Shown here: in pieces, positions 1-7,934 of the stretch
Position numbering within the stretch: the first letter of the stretch is position 1
How the letters are laid out: each line of letters starts with the position of its first letter
From: Pseudomonas sp. WS 5079
Lineage (GTDB): Bacteria > Pseudomonadota > Gammaproteobacteria > Pseudomonadales > Pseudomonadaceae
Assembly: GCF_012985465.1 (NCBI RefSeq)
Contig: NZ_JAAQWN010000003.1
Coordinates: forward strand, 186,001-250,000
Length of the DNA stretch: 64,000 nt
Reading direction: 5' to 3'
Translations under genes and position numbers: made by a program
The notes under the pieces: model-generated
Databases searched by the model: none
What the model saw: the letters and a program-made list of their open reading frames with translations, nothing else
Told to the model about the DNA's origin: nothing

Positions 1-174
1 GTCAAGGCGCCGTTCTTCTACAGCCTGGCCTGGGTATTCAACATCCCCGACTTCATCTGGCAGCAGCAGGGTGATGGGGAGGTGTTCGTGGGCAGTTGGG
101 CTGACAGCTTCTTTGGCGTTCGCCCGCCGTTGCAGCTGCCGGCGGAACTGTTCGACGACTACCCGGGCAACTAG
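1..174 (+). CDS. C-terminal end of an unidentified protein (partial)
   Basis: Reading frame 1 is open from the first base to a TAG at 172-174 and gives the last 57 residues of a protein. It is rich in aromatic residues (FFYSLAWVFNIPDFIW) and ends FDDYPGN. The start lies outside the window. I do not recognise the family. It is accepted as coding because the frame is clean and the codon use matches the neighbours. No hairpin terminator follows directly. Confidence 0.6.
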   Translation, partial: VKAPFFYSLAWVFNIPDFIWQQQGDGEVFVGSWADSFFGVRPPLQLPAELFDDYPGN

Positions 175-351
175 AGCGCAATGATTGCGGCCCTTCCCGG
201 GTTGCGACCAGGTGCAACGATCAACCACGGCGAGCGCATCACCAGTGTGGCCCTCGTCGATAATCAGATGGCCTTCCGATGGCCGACGCAATCAAGCGCA
301 GCGTAGAACGACAATTCCCTGAACTCACCGGCGGATATCACCTGCCCTGTT

Positions 352-390
352 TTGTCAGGTTTTGACAGTTCGCTGACAGCTTTCTGACAG
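352..390 (-). promoter_or_regulatory. Pho-box-like array of CTGTCA half-sites
   Basis: On the minus strand three half-sites, CTGTCAG, CTGTCAG and CTGTCAA (plus-strand 384-390, 373-379, 362-368), follow each other at exactly 11 bases with 4-base spacers. An inverted copy lies at 352-358. This is the architecture of PhoB boxes (CTGTCAT repeats with an 11-base period). Two further copies at 449-455 and 458-464 are spaced by only 9. The regulated transcript is unknown, and no gene is seen leftward on the minus strand. Confidence 0.45.
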
Positions 391-468
391 TGATGCAAAA
401 CGCTGAAAGGCTTGAAATACAAGGGTTACAGAGTAGATGAATATAAATCTGACAAATCTGACAGGCTT

Positions 469-494
469 TTAAGGGGTCAACCTTAATTTTTTTT
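469..494 (+). terminator. Short hairpin with T-run
   Basis: TTAAGG (469-474) and CCTTAA (481-486) pair as a 6-bp stem followed by eight T (487-494). The stem is AT-rich and weak for an intrinsic terminator, but the T-run is good. It could end a short plus-strand transcript that begins in the repeat region to its left. Confidence 0.3.
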
Positions 495-657
495 CGCTTC
501 GCATAAGGGGTGTTTGGTCATACGCGTACACATCGCACAGGCTCTAAACATTCGGCCTATCACACCGCGACACTTCCACTTTCACCCCCCAGCTACTGAG
601 CTGAGAGCAACCCGTTCTGTGCCTTTTGATGGCCACGGGAGCGCTTGTTACGTCGCT

Positions 658-698
658 TAAAAACAAAGGGCCTGCATCGCTGCAAGCCCTTGTTTTAA
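658..698 (-). terminator. Terminator of tRNA-Thr
   Basis: The plus strand shows AAAACAAAGGGC ... GCCCTTGTTTTA as an inverted repeat. Read on the minus strand it is a stem ending in a T-run immediately downstream of the tRNA-Thr 3' end. Confidence 0.75.
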
Positions 699-699
699 A

Positions 700-775
<76 letters not shown>

Positions 776-789
776 GTGTTAGGGCGACG

Positions 790-817
790 ATTATAGCGAT
801 TGGAAAGGTTCTGTAAA
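790..817 (-). promoter_or_regulatory. Sigma-70 promoter of tRNA-Thr
   Basis: The minus strand has TTTACA (-35, 812-817), a 16-base spacer and a perfect TATAAT (-10, 790-795), which would start transcription a few bases before the tRNA. Confidence 0.75.
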
Positions 818-1017
818 CCCCTGAATTCTGACTATTTTTCAGTGCGTGGTTTTTTCGCTGGCAGTCGCACGCTCCAGCGGTTTCACAAAGGGTGATGAGG
901 GCCGATGGCGAGGCCTGAGGCTTGATACGCAGAAGGTATCAAACCGCCCCTTGATCAGTATTAAACAACGCCGTTGTTCATTGCTAAGTTGAGGGGGCAC
1001 TCAATGAGGAAAAGCCA

Positions 1018-1866
1018 ATGAACTTCGCAGGAAAAACCGCCGTTATCACCGGCGCTGGCCGTGGTTTGGGTTTTGTCTACGCACAAGCGCTGGCCCAGCG
1101 CGGGGCCAATGTGGTGATCAGTGATATCGGCGCCGATAACCTCGGTTCGGGAAGCGATGCCTCCATCGCCCTGGACGCGGCACGCCGCCTTGAGGCCGAG
1201 GGTTTGAGCGCGGTTGCTCATCAGGGGGATTTGTCCAGCGAGCAAGGCTGTCGGCAGTTGGTCGAGACGGCCATCGCGGCGTTTGGGCAGCTCGACATCC
1301 TGATTCATAACGCCGGCTGGGTGGGTTATCAATCCATTGAGGAGGCGGACGCGGCGTTTATCGGGCGTGCGCTGGATATCAAGGTCTATGCGCCCATCTG
1401 GCTATGCAAACATGCCTGGCAATACCTCAAGCGATCCACTGCCGCGCGGGTGGTGCTGACGTCGTCTGATCGGGCGATGTACCAGCAATATGCCCAGCCC
1501 GGGCTGGTGGCCTATGCGGCGGGGAAGATGGCGCAGTTGGGCATCATGAATGCGTTGAGTATGGAAGGCGCAAACGCCGGGATTCTGGTGAATGCGGTGT
1601 CGCCGGTGGCCAAGACGCGCATGTGGGGCGTTGAGGGTGAGCCGGGCAATCTCAAGCCAGAGTGGGTAGCGCCGGGGGTGGTGTTTCTGGCGTCGGAGCG
1701 CTGCCAGGACACCGGCTATGTTCTGCGCGCCAGCAATGGTCAATTTACCGCGACGCGGTTTGTCGAGAATCCGGGGGTGGATTATCCCGTTGACCTGGCG
1801 CGGGTCGGGGCCTCCAGTGCCGAGCAGGTTGCGCAGCAGTGGGAGCGGATAAAGGATTGTCATTAA
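1018..1866 (+). CDS. SDR family oxidoreductase
   Basis: This 282-residue protein is a short-chain dehydrogenase/reductase. The N-terminal Rossmann motif TGAGRGLG is at residues 11-18, the NAG motif at 98-100, and the catalytic set is Ser149/150 with Tyr166-x3-Lys170 (YAAGK), so the enzyme looks intact. Substrate and NAD(P) preference cannot be read. The ATG at 1018 follows a GAGGA about 7 bases upstream. The gene stands alone between tRNA-Thr and the bcsQ-like gene. Confidence 0.85.
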   Translation: MNFAGKTAVITGAGRGLGFVYAQALAQRGANVVISDIGADNLGSGSDASIALDAARRLEAEGLSAVAHQGDLSSEQGCRQLVETAIAAFGQLDILIHNAGWVGYQSIEEADAAFIGRALDIKVYAPIWLCKHAWQYLKRSTAARVVLTSSDRAMYQQYAQPGLVAYAAGKMAQLGIMNALSMEGANAGILVNAVSPVAKTRMWGVEGEPGNLKPEWVAPGVVFLASERCQDTGYVLRASNGQFTATRFVENPGVDYPVDLARVGASSAEQVAQQWERIKDCH

Positions 1867-2006
1867 ATTGACTTTTAACCGCTCGTCGAAATTGCTTCGC
1901 TAAAAAACACCAAAATAATGACACTCACCTACTCCTGTCACACACTGCTTGAACAACAAGTGCACCCATGTCCTAAAAGAGGTGCCGTGACAAAGGAGGG
2001 TGGTCT

Positions 2007-2912
2007 GTGAGCCATGCCGACGAACGTTTTGCCAAGAATCTTGCCAGTCATGATCACCCGGTGACGTCGACGCTGCAGTTCTTCGAAGATACCCCCATCG
2101 ACGATGCGCCTTCCTCCATTGAGCAACCCCAACCAACCGCCATGCCGGCCTGTCGCGCGCAGGTTGTGGCGTTGGTGTCGGGCAATGGCGGCGTAGGGCG
2201 CAGCACCCTGGCGACGGCATTGGGCAGTGGCCTGCAACGCCTGGGGCGCGCAGTGACGGTGCTGGAACTGGACCCACAAAACGCCCTGCACCTGCACTTT
2301 GGCCTGCCCCACGACACCCCGGGAATCGGGCGTGCCAGCCTGTGCAAGCAACCCTGGGGGCCGATCGCCCAACCCGGCTTTTGTGGCTGTCGGGTAGTGG
2401 TCTTTGGCGAGACCGACCTGCAACAGCAGGAAGACCTGCAACGCTGGCTCAAGCAGGACCCGCAGTGGCTGGCGCAGCACTTGTCGCGTCTGGGCTTGAG
2501 TGAGCAGGCCACGGTCATCATCGACACCCCCGCCGGCAATAACGTCTACCTGCACCAGGCATTGCACGTCGCCGACAGGGTGGTGGTGGTGGCCCTGGCG
2601 GACGCGGCGTCGCTGGGTGCGCTGGAGCAGATGCAGCGGTTGCTGGCGCCGTATCTTGCGCGCCCGTCGGCACCGCGTTGCCATGTGTTCGTCAACCAGT
2701 TGGATGAGGGCAGTGCCTTCAGCCTGGATATGCTGGACGTATTCAAGCAACGCCTTGGGGAGGATGGCCTGGAGGTGATCCATCGCGACCCGCAGATCAG
2801 CGAGGCGCTGGCCTTTGGCGAGGACCCCCTGGATAACGAGGCGGTGAGCCTGGCCTGTGACGATATCCATGGGCTGTGCCAGTTGCTGGATAGCCCGCCA
2901 AACGCGCCCTGA
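2007..2912 (+). CDS. Orphan BcsQ/WssA-like (MinD/ParA superfamily) ATPase
   Basis: The protein has 301 residues: a ~50-residue N-terminal extension, then a ParA/MinD fold with a deviant P-loop SGNGGVGRST around residue 58-67, ELDPQN, and the switch motif IIDTPAG. Canonical ParA proteins have KGGVGKT. Here the first Lys is Asn60 and the P-loop Lys is Arg65, a degeneracy also known in BcsQ proteins of cellulose operons. The GTG start at 2007 is preceded by GGAGG at 1995-1999. In P. fluorescens SBW25 the MinD-like genes wssA and wssJ flank the cellulose operon (from memory). No bcsA/wssB follows here, so this looks like a remnant or repurposed gene. It could instead be another MinD-like protein. 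Confidence 0.7.
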   Translation: MSHADERFAKNLASHDHPVTSTLQFFEDTPIDDAPSSIEQPQPTAMPACRAQVVALVSGNGGVGRSTLATALGSGLQRLGRAVTVLELDPQNALHLHFGLPHDTPGIGRASLCKQPWGPIAQPGFCGCRVVVFGETDLQQQEDLQRWLKQDPQWLAQHLSRLGLSEQATVIIDTPAGNNVYLHQALHVADRVVVVALADAASLGALEQMQRLLAPYLARPSAPRCHVFVNQLDEGSAFSLDMLDVFKQRLGEDGLEVIHRDPQISEALAFGEDPLDNEAVSLACDDIHGLCQLLDSPPNAP

Positions 2913-3097
2913 CCCACGCCTTATACGGTTAACCGCAGATGCTTATGCACAATCTGTTGGTCGGACAGGTGTTGAAACAGTCATTTTGTGGAGCTGTTCT
3001 CATTACGCTGCAACTGCCTGTTTTTCGTGCGTTTTATTTTATGAACAAAAAATGATCAGTCAGGATTTTGGCCTATGGCGCCCGCTTTTACGGCGTC

Positions 3098-4366
3098 CTA
3101 CAGAATTTCATCAACAGAGTTATCCACAGGGCTTGCTGCCCTTTGATCGCGCTCGGCGAGCACCATCAGGTTGCGCGGTGTCAGGCACGATTCGCAGAAG
3201 CGACCGACTAGAGCCTTGTAGCCGTTTTCTTGCAGGAACAATGCCCGATCCAGCACCAGCCACAATTCCAGCGGGCGGCGAAATAGGCCACGTACCAGTT
3301 CCAGGTTTCGTACATGGGCCAGGCGTTGCCAGCCGTGCTGTTCCAGGGTTGCCCAATCCTGCTGCCCTGTGGATAAACCCTTGAGCGCCGCCAGGTGTTG
3401 GCAGTAATCAGCGAAGGGCCGGTGCAGCCATTCGCTGGGCAACGAAGGCGTGGGCAGGTACTCGTCACACCCGCGCATTTGCCGCTGCAACTGATCGAAA
3501 CCCAGGCGCCGGGCCATGGAGGTGTCGCGTTGCAGGCGCACCCGCAAGCCTGCGGTGACGGTTTCGCTCAGGGGCAGGCCCAGGTCTTCGCGCGACAAAC
3601 GCAGCGCCGAAGCACGAGCCGGGGTCGACAGCGCCTGGTACTGCTCGCTACTGATGCGGTTGTAACAGCAGGGCGCCACGGCCAGTTGCTGGCAGCCGGC
3701 GGCGCTGGCCAGTTGCAGCAGGCGTACGTGCAGATCGCCACAGGCATGCAGGGCCACCGGGGTGTGTTTATCGGTGAGTTGCTGCACAGCGCTTTCAGCC
3801 ATCACATCTTGCTGGAGGTGGCGGGCGGGCATTTGATGACGGTCGCTGAGGATTTGGCCTGCGCCGATCAGCGCCGGATCGTACTCCAGGCAGGTCAGGC
3901 TTTGCCCCGGTTGCAGCAGCCGCCGGCCAAGGTGGCCTTTGCCGGCGCACCAATCGAGCCAATGGGTGGGGCGCCCGGCAAACTGCAAGGCGGCGCCAAA
4001 CGCCTCGATCTGCTGCCATTTGCGCCCCGGTACATCCACATTCAGGCGCGACGACGGCGCATGCAGCGCGCTCGACGGTAACTTATCCACAGCACTGAGA
4101 CGCGCTGCCAGCTGCGCCCATTGGGGAAACGGCGCCGGGGCTTGTAGTTCGGTGGGCAGGTTATGGCTGCTTTCGGCCTCTGCCAGCGAGCGCTGGCGCA
4201 GCCATTGGGCCAGCGCTGGATGCTGGGCTTCCCAAGGCAATTGCAGATGGGTGAAGGGCCGTGGTCGCCACAGCCCTTGATGTTCGGTGAGGAACGCATC
4301 CAGTGCGAGAAAACGGGCCAGCAGTCGCTCGCCCGTCAACCCGCTGTTAGCGTCCTTGGCAGGCAT
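3098..4366 (-). CDS. SAM-dependent methyltransferase (Methyltransf_32/GSTCD-like)
   Basis: The protein has 422 residues from the ATG at 4366. A frame extending further upstream would run deep into the permease gene. The SAM-binding motif I is LDWCAGKGHLG (residues 137-147), followed by an acidic EYD, ALHACGD (205-211) and the family signature APCCYNRI (231-238). These match the methyltransferase domain found in GSTCD-type proteins. The substrate, RNA or protein, is unknown. The first 20 bases overlap the 3' end of the ABC permease gene, so it is probably the last gene of that operon. Its coding sequence holds three perfect DnaA boxes. Confidence 0.75.
   Translation of the reverse strand: MPAKDANSGLTGERLLARFLALDAFLTEHQGLWRPRPFTHLQLPWEAQHPALAQWLRQRSLAEAESSHNLPTELQAPAPFPQWAQLAARLSAVDKLPSSALHAPSSRLNVDVPGRKWQQIEAFGAALQFAGRPTHWLDWCAGKGHLGRRLLQPGQSLTCLEYDPALIGAGQILSDRHQMPARHLQQDVMAESAVQQLTDKHTPVALHACGDLHVRLLQLASAAGCQQLAVAPCCYNRISSEQYQALSTPARASALRLSREDLGLPLSETVTAGLRVRLQRDTSMARRLGFDQLQRQMRGCDEYLPTPSLPSEWLHRPFADYCQHLAALKGLSTGQQDWATLEQHGWQRLAHVRNLELVRGLFRRPLELWLVLDRALFLQENGYKALVGRFCESCLTPRNLMVLAERDQRAASPVDNSVDEIL
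3120..3128 (+). promoter_or_regulatory. Perfect DnaA box 1
   Basis: TTATCCACA matches the strict DnaA consensus. It lies in the last codons of the methyltransferase gene. Confidence 0.5.
3368..3376 (-). promoter_or_regulatory. Perfect DnaA box 2
   Basis: TGTGGATAA on the plus strand is TTATCCACA on the minus strand. It lies inside the methyltransferase gene. Confidence 0.5.
4083..4091 (+). promoter_or_regulatory. Perfect DnaA box 3
   Basis: A third TTATCCACA, about 0.96 kb from box 1, lies in the same gene. I saw no other exact copy elsewhere when scanning the window by eye. Confidence 0.5.
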
Positions 4367-5078
4367 CGACCCGCAACCAGCGTTCCAGCAGCTTGAAGCC
4401 GCGCACCAGCACATAGGCCATCAGCAGGTAGAACATGCCGGCGGCAAAGAAGATCTCCACCGGCAGGTAGGTGCGGGCAATGATGGTGCGGGCCATGCCG
4501 GTCAACTCCAGCAAGGTCACGGTACTGGCCAGGGCGCTGGCCTTGAGCATCAGGATCACTTCGTTGCTGTAGGCCGGCAGGCCGATGCGCGCGGCGCGCG
4601 GCAGGATGATATAGAACAGTGCCTTGGGCTTGGACATGCCCAGCGCCCGCGCCGCTTCGATTTCACCGGGCGGGATGGCCTGGATCGCGCCGCGCAGGAT
4701 CTCGGCGATGTAGGCGGCGGTGTGCAGGGTCATGGTGACGGTGGCGCACCAGAATGGGTCCCGCAGGTAGGGCCACAGGGCGCTTTCGCGCACGGCGTCG
4801 AACTGCGCCAGGCCGTAGTAGACCAAAAACAGCTGCACCAGCAGCGGCGTGCCACGGAAGAAGAAGATGTAGCAGTAAGGCAGGGTGCGCACGTACCACA
4901 GTCGCGAAGAACGGGCGATGCCCAGGGGGATCGCCAGCAACAGCCCGGCGATCACCGCGATGGCCACCAGTTCCAGGGTCAGGGTCGCGCCCTGGGCCAG
5001 TCGTGGCAGCCACTTGATGATCACGGCCCAGTTCAGGCCCAGGTCGAAATGCGCCAGCCAGCTATAGTCGCCGTTCAT
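4347..5078 (-). CDS. Amino-acid ABC transporter permease (HisM-type)
   Basis: The inner-membrane permease has 243 residues. It has about five hydrophobic segments and the EAA loop GEIEAARALGMS that docks to the ATPase. The PYCYIFFFRGTPLLVQLF segment is typical of polar amino-acid transporters. The start ATG at 5078 overlaps the stop of the upstream permease as ATGA. The longer open frame upstream of it is only the other gene read out of frame. It pairs with the 5075-5770 permease. The operon resembles PAO1 PA5152-PA5155 (from memory), with substrates likely basic amino acids or histidine. Confidence 0.9.
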   Translation of the reverse strand: MNGDYSWLAHFDLGLNWAVIIKWLPRLAQGATLTLELVAIAVIAGLLLAIPLGIARSSRLWYVRTLPYCYIFFFRGTPLLVQLFLVYYGLAQFDAVRESALWPYLRDPFWCATVTMTLHTAAYIAEILRGAIQAIPPGEIEAARALGMSKPKALFYIILPRAARIGLPAYSNEVILMLKASALASTVTLLELTGMARTIIARTYLPVEIFFAAGMFYLLMAYVLVRGFKLLERWLRVDACQGR

Positions 5079-5770
5079 TGCGTGCTCCTCGCAAAGCCGC
5101 GAGCGGCGCGTTTTTCCAGGAAGTACATGCCGGCCATGGCCAGGACGGTAAGGCCCAGGTACATGAAGGCTGCGACCATGAAGAAGGTGAACGGCTGCTT
5201 GGTGACGGTCACGCCGATTTGCGCGTGGCGCATGATTTCTTCCAGGCCGATCACCGAGACCAGTGCGGTGTCCTTCATCAGGATCATGAACAGGTTGCCC
5301 AGGCCCGGCAGGGCGATGCGCCACATCTGCGGCATGATCAACCGGGTGAAGATACGCAGCTTCGACAGGCCCAGGGCAATGCCCGCTTCACGGTGGCCCT
5401 TGGGGATCGCCAGGATCGCGCCACGGAACACTTCGGTGGCATAGGCGCCAAAGCACAGGCCCAGGGCAATCACGCCGGCAGCGAAGGCGCTGAGCGACAG
5501 GTCGGGGTTACCGAAAAACTCCCCGAGGGCCCGCATCATATTGACCGTGCCGAAATAAATCAGCAGCACCCACAGCAGTTCGGGAATGCCCCGGACAATG
5601 GTCGAGTAAGCGCCGCCAAGCCATTGCAGGAACTTGTACGGGGAAGTCTTGGCCAAGGCGCCGGCCAGGCCGAGCACCAGCCCCAGGCATAACGCCGTGA
5701 GTGCCAGTTTGACGGTCATCAGCGCGCCGGCAGCGAGTGCGGGGCCGAATCCGTAGAGATCGAAATTCAT
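5075..5770 (-). CDS. Amino-acid ABC transporter permease (HisQ-type)
   Basis: This 231-residue inner-membrane permease has the same fold as the next gene. The MTVKLALTALCLGLVLGL membrane segment, the RGIPELLWVLLIYFG motif and the EAA-type loop GHREAGIALGLS are visible. It would form the heterodimeric channel with the 4347-5078 product. It is separated from the binding-protein gene by a 74-base gap that contains a strong hairpin. Confidence 0.9.
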   Translation of the reverse strand: MNFDLYGFGPALAAGALMTVKLALTALCLGLVLGLAGALAKTSPYKFLQWLGGAYSTIVRGIPELLWVLLIYFGTVNMMRALGEFFGNPDLSLSAFAAGVIALGLCFGAYATEVFRGAILAIPKGHREAGIALGLSKLRIFTRLIMPQMWRIALPGLGNLFMILMKDTALVSVIGLEEIMRHAQIGVTVTKQPFTFFMVAAFMYLGLTVLAMAGMYFLEKRAARGFARSTQ

Positions 5771-5800
5771 GGTTTTTTCATATCGCGCAAGGCTTGCGAA

Positions 5801-5831
5801 AAACCGGCGCGCTCAACGGAGCGCGCCGGTC
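5801..5831 (-). terminator. Intra-operon hairpin with T-run (attenuator)
   Basis: CCGGCGCGCTC and GAGCGCGCCGG form a perfect 11-bp GC-rich stem with a 4-base loop. On the minus strand it is followed by GGTTTTTCGC. It lies just after the stop of the binding-protein gene and before the permease genes, so it probably limits readthrough or protects the upstream mRNA. Confidence 0.75.
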
Positions 5832-5844
5832 TGGCCAATCAGGA

Positions 5845-6594
5845 TCATTCGATGCTGAAAGGGAAGTACTTGTCGTTGATCTTCTTGTAGGTGCCGTCGG
5901 CCTTGATTTCCGCCAGGGCTTTGTTCAGGCGCTCGCGCAGCGGGTCGCCTTTACGCACGGCGATGCCGATCTTGTCGCTTTCTACAACCGGATCGCCCTT
6001 GAACTCGTAGGCCGAACCGTCTTTGCTCTTGAGCCACTCGTATTGCACGTACTTGTCGGCGAGCATCCCGTCCAGGCGGCCGGACGTCAGGTCGAGGTAG
6101 GCGTTTTCCTGGGTGTCATAGAGCTTGGCGGTGGTGTCTGGCAGTTTGTCTTCCAGGTAGGTACCGGCCAATGTCGCACGCTGGGCACCGATGATCTTGC
6201 CCTTGAGGTAGTCGGCGTCGGTCTTGAAGTCCTTGATGGATTTGGCCGCGATGAATTGCAGCTTGTTGGAGTAGTACGGGTCGGTGAAGTCAACGGCTTG
6301 CTTGCGCTCGTCGGTGATCGACAGCGACGACACCAGGAAGTCGAACTTCTTGGCGTTCAGGGCCGGGATGATGCCATCCCAGTCGGAAGTGACTACGCTG
6401 CATTCGACTTTCATCTTGGCGCACAGGGCGTCGCCGATGTCTTTGTCGAAGCCGACAACGTTGCCGCTGGCGTCTTTATTGTTGAAGGGCGGGTAAGCCG
6501 CCTCGATCCCCATTTTCAAAGTCTCGGCCATGGCCGTGGCGCTGAATGCCATGGAAACGGCGGCGGCCAGGAGGAATTTTTTATAGTTCTGCAT
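5845..6594 (-). CDS. Periplasmic lysine/arginine/ornithine/histidine-type binding protein
   Basis: The protein has 249 residues, with an N-terminal signal peptide MQNYKKFLLAAAVSMAFS cleaved near ATAMA-ETLK. The mature part has the SBP_bac_3 hallmarks: the N-terminal strand LKMGIEAAYPPFN, then GFDKDIGDALC, and DERKQAVDFTDPYY. It captures the amino acid for the HisQ/HisM-type permeases. The ATG at 6594 has a GGAG upstream in AACGGAGCAACATGC. The gene lies 13 bases after the ATPase gene. Confidence 0.92.
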   Translation of the reverse strand: MQNYKKFLLAAAVSMAFSATAMAETLKMGIEAAYPPFNNKDASGNVVGFDKDIGDALCAKMKVECSVVTSDWDGIIPALNAKKFDFLVSSLSITDERKQAVDFTDPYYSNKLQFIAAKSIKDFKTDADYLKGKIIGAQRATLAGTYLEDKLPDTTAKLYDTQENAYLDLTSGRLDGMLADKYVQYEWLKSKDGSAYEFKGDPVVESDKIGIAVRKGDPLRERLNKALAEIKADGTYKKINDKYFPFSIE

Positions 6595-6607
6595 GCATGT
6601 TGCTCCG

Positions 6608-7381
6608 TTAGCGGTTGCTGGACATGAATTGTTTGCAGCGCGCCGAAAGCGGGTTGTCAAACACCTGCTGTGGCGATCCTTGCTCTTCGACCAGACCCTG
6701 GTGGAGGAACACCACTTCGCTGGACACTTGGCGGGCAAAGCCCATTTCGTGGGTGACCAGCAGCATGGTGCGGCCTTCTTCGGCCAGCGCGCGGATCACA
6801 TTAAGTACTTCCTGAACCATTTCCGGGTCAAGTGCCGAAGTGGGCTCATCGAACAGAATGACTTTAGGTTGCATCGCCAGGGTGCGGGCGATGGCGGCGC
6901 GTTGCTGCTGGCCGCCAGACAATTGCGCCGGGTAGGCGTGGCGCTTGTCGCCAATGCCGACCTTGGCCAGCAGCGCTTCGGCCACTTCGATGGCCTCGGC
7001 TTTGCTTTGGCCGAGCACGCGGCGTGGGGCCTCGATGATGTTGTCGAGGATGCTCATGTGCGGCCAGAGGTTGAAGTTCTGGAAGACAAAACCGATTTCG
7101 CTGCGCAGGCGATTGATCTGCTTGCCGTCGGCGGCCATCAGCTCGCCGTTTTTCGCGGCCTTGAGCTTGAGCTCTTCGCCGGCCACCAGGATCTGGCCCT
7201 GGTGCGGGTTTTCCAGCAGGTTGATGCAGCGCAGGAAGGTGGACTTGCCGGAACCGGACGAACCCAGGATCGAGATCACATCGCCGTCGCGAGCGGTCAG
7301 CGAGATGCCTTTAAGCACCTCCAGCTCACCATAGCGTTTATGCAAGTTGCGGATTTCAAGCGCGGGCGCGGCCAAAGCCAT
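6608..7381 (-). CDS. Amino-acid ABC transporter ATP-binding protein (HisP-type)
   Basis: This 257-residue ATPase is the first gene of the operon. It shows Walker A GSSGSGKST (residues 40-48), the Q-loop region VFQNFNLWPH, the signature LSGGQQQR, Walker B VILFDEP, and the switch His in LVTHEMGFAR. The insertion after the Walker A region (KLKAAKNGELMAAD) is typical of HisP/ArtP-type proteins. Confidence 0.93.
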   Translation of the reverse strand: MALAAPALEIRNLHKRYGELEVLKGISLTARDGDVISILGSSGSGKSTFLRCINLLENPHQGQILVAGEELKLKAAKNGELMAADGKQINRLRSEIGFVFQNFNLWPHMSILDNIIEAPRRVLGQSKAEAIEVAEALLAKVGIGDKRHAYPAQLSGGQQQRAAIARTLAMQPKVILFDEPTSALDPEMVQEVLNVIRALAEEGRTMLLVTHEMGFARQVSSEVVFLHQGLVEEQGSPQQVFDNPLSARCKQFMSSNR

Positions 7382-7934
7382 GTGCGGTCCTCATTGTGTT
7401 CATTGCGTTCCTGCTGTTGGGTCGCCTTCCTGGCGTGGCGCCAAGCTAGCATAGCGTCCGGATGACAGCCAACAGCGCCACGGGCGTTAAACAGACGGTG
7501 TGTGACAGGTTGTCGCATCGGCACAGTAGCGTGTCGCGCCATCAACAACCGAACAGCCGTTTTAACCGATAAACCCGTGGCAGTCGCGTAAAAAAGGGCG
7601 CGATGGTGCCAGCTTTGGCCGGGTGTTGGAAGGGTTAAACGGGTAAACGGTGCCTATCGGCCCTTTAATTGGGCGTCACTTACTTTTTGTGTGTGTTTTT
7701 GGTGCGCTCATTCGTCCTGGAGGTGAGTCGACCGGTAACGTTGTGGCGGATTGCCAGCAATCTCAATGGCTTGCGAGTGCTGAGGGATTGTCCTACAGGC
7801 CGCGTCGACCTTGGCTTTGTAACATTTTGGCGCAAATCTTGCGTAAAAAATAAAGAACGCCCCGTTTGTTTCTTTTCACGAAGAGGCGGCAGGCCGGGTG
7901 GACCGTATACGCAATTCCTCGCAAAGGTGTGTCA
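7382..7934. other. Divergent intergenic region between the ABC operon and gabP
   Basis: These 553 bases separate two divergent genes. I see no coding frame with credible composition. The right part carries a sigma-54 element and the gabP leader. The left part must hold the ABC operon promoter, but I cannot pick a convincing -35/-10. A GGTGC half-site resembling part of an NtrC site lies near 7700. Confidence 0.5.
7828..7842 (+). promoter_or_regulatory. Putative sigma-54 promoter of gabP
   Basis: TGGCGC-AAATC-TTGC fits the -24/-12 consensus TGGCAC-N5-TTGC with exact GG-to-GC spacing (GG 7829-7830, GC 7841-7842). It predicts a start near 7854, about 80 bases before the gabP ATG. Confidence 0.6.

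Larger units (their letters stand above)
175..657. other. Long intergenic region with repeat motifs, no gene seen
   Basis: About 480 bases lie between the unknown gene and the tRNA-Thr terminator. I see no convincing protein-coding frame. The stretch is more AT-rich than its surroundings around 340-500 and holds TGACAG-type repeats (352-464) and a small hairpin followed by eight T (469-494), listed separately. The part from 500 to 657 shows nothing I can name. Confidence 0.5.

Noticed and set aside
3120..4091. DnaA-box cluster as a replication origin
   Set aside because: There is no dnaA, dnaN, gidA or AT-rich unwinding region nearby, and the boxes are inside a coding gene. A titration site is the only reading I kept.
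7866..7934. Upstream ATG as a longer gabP start
   Set aside because: It has no ribosome site, adds a non-family segment, and lies only about 12 bases after the predicted transcription start.
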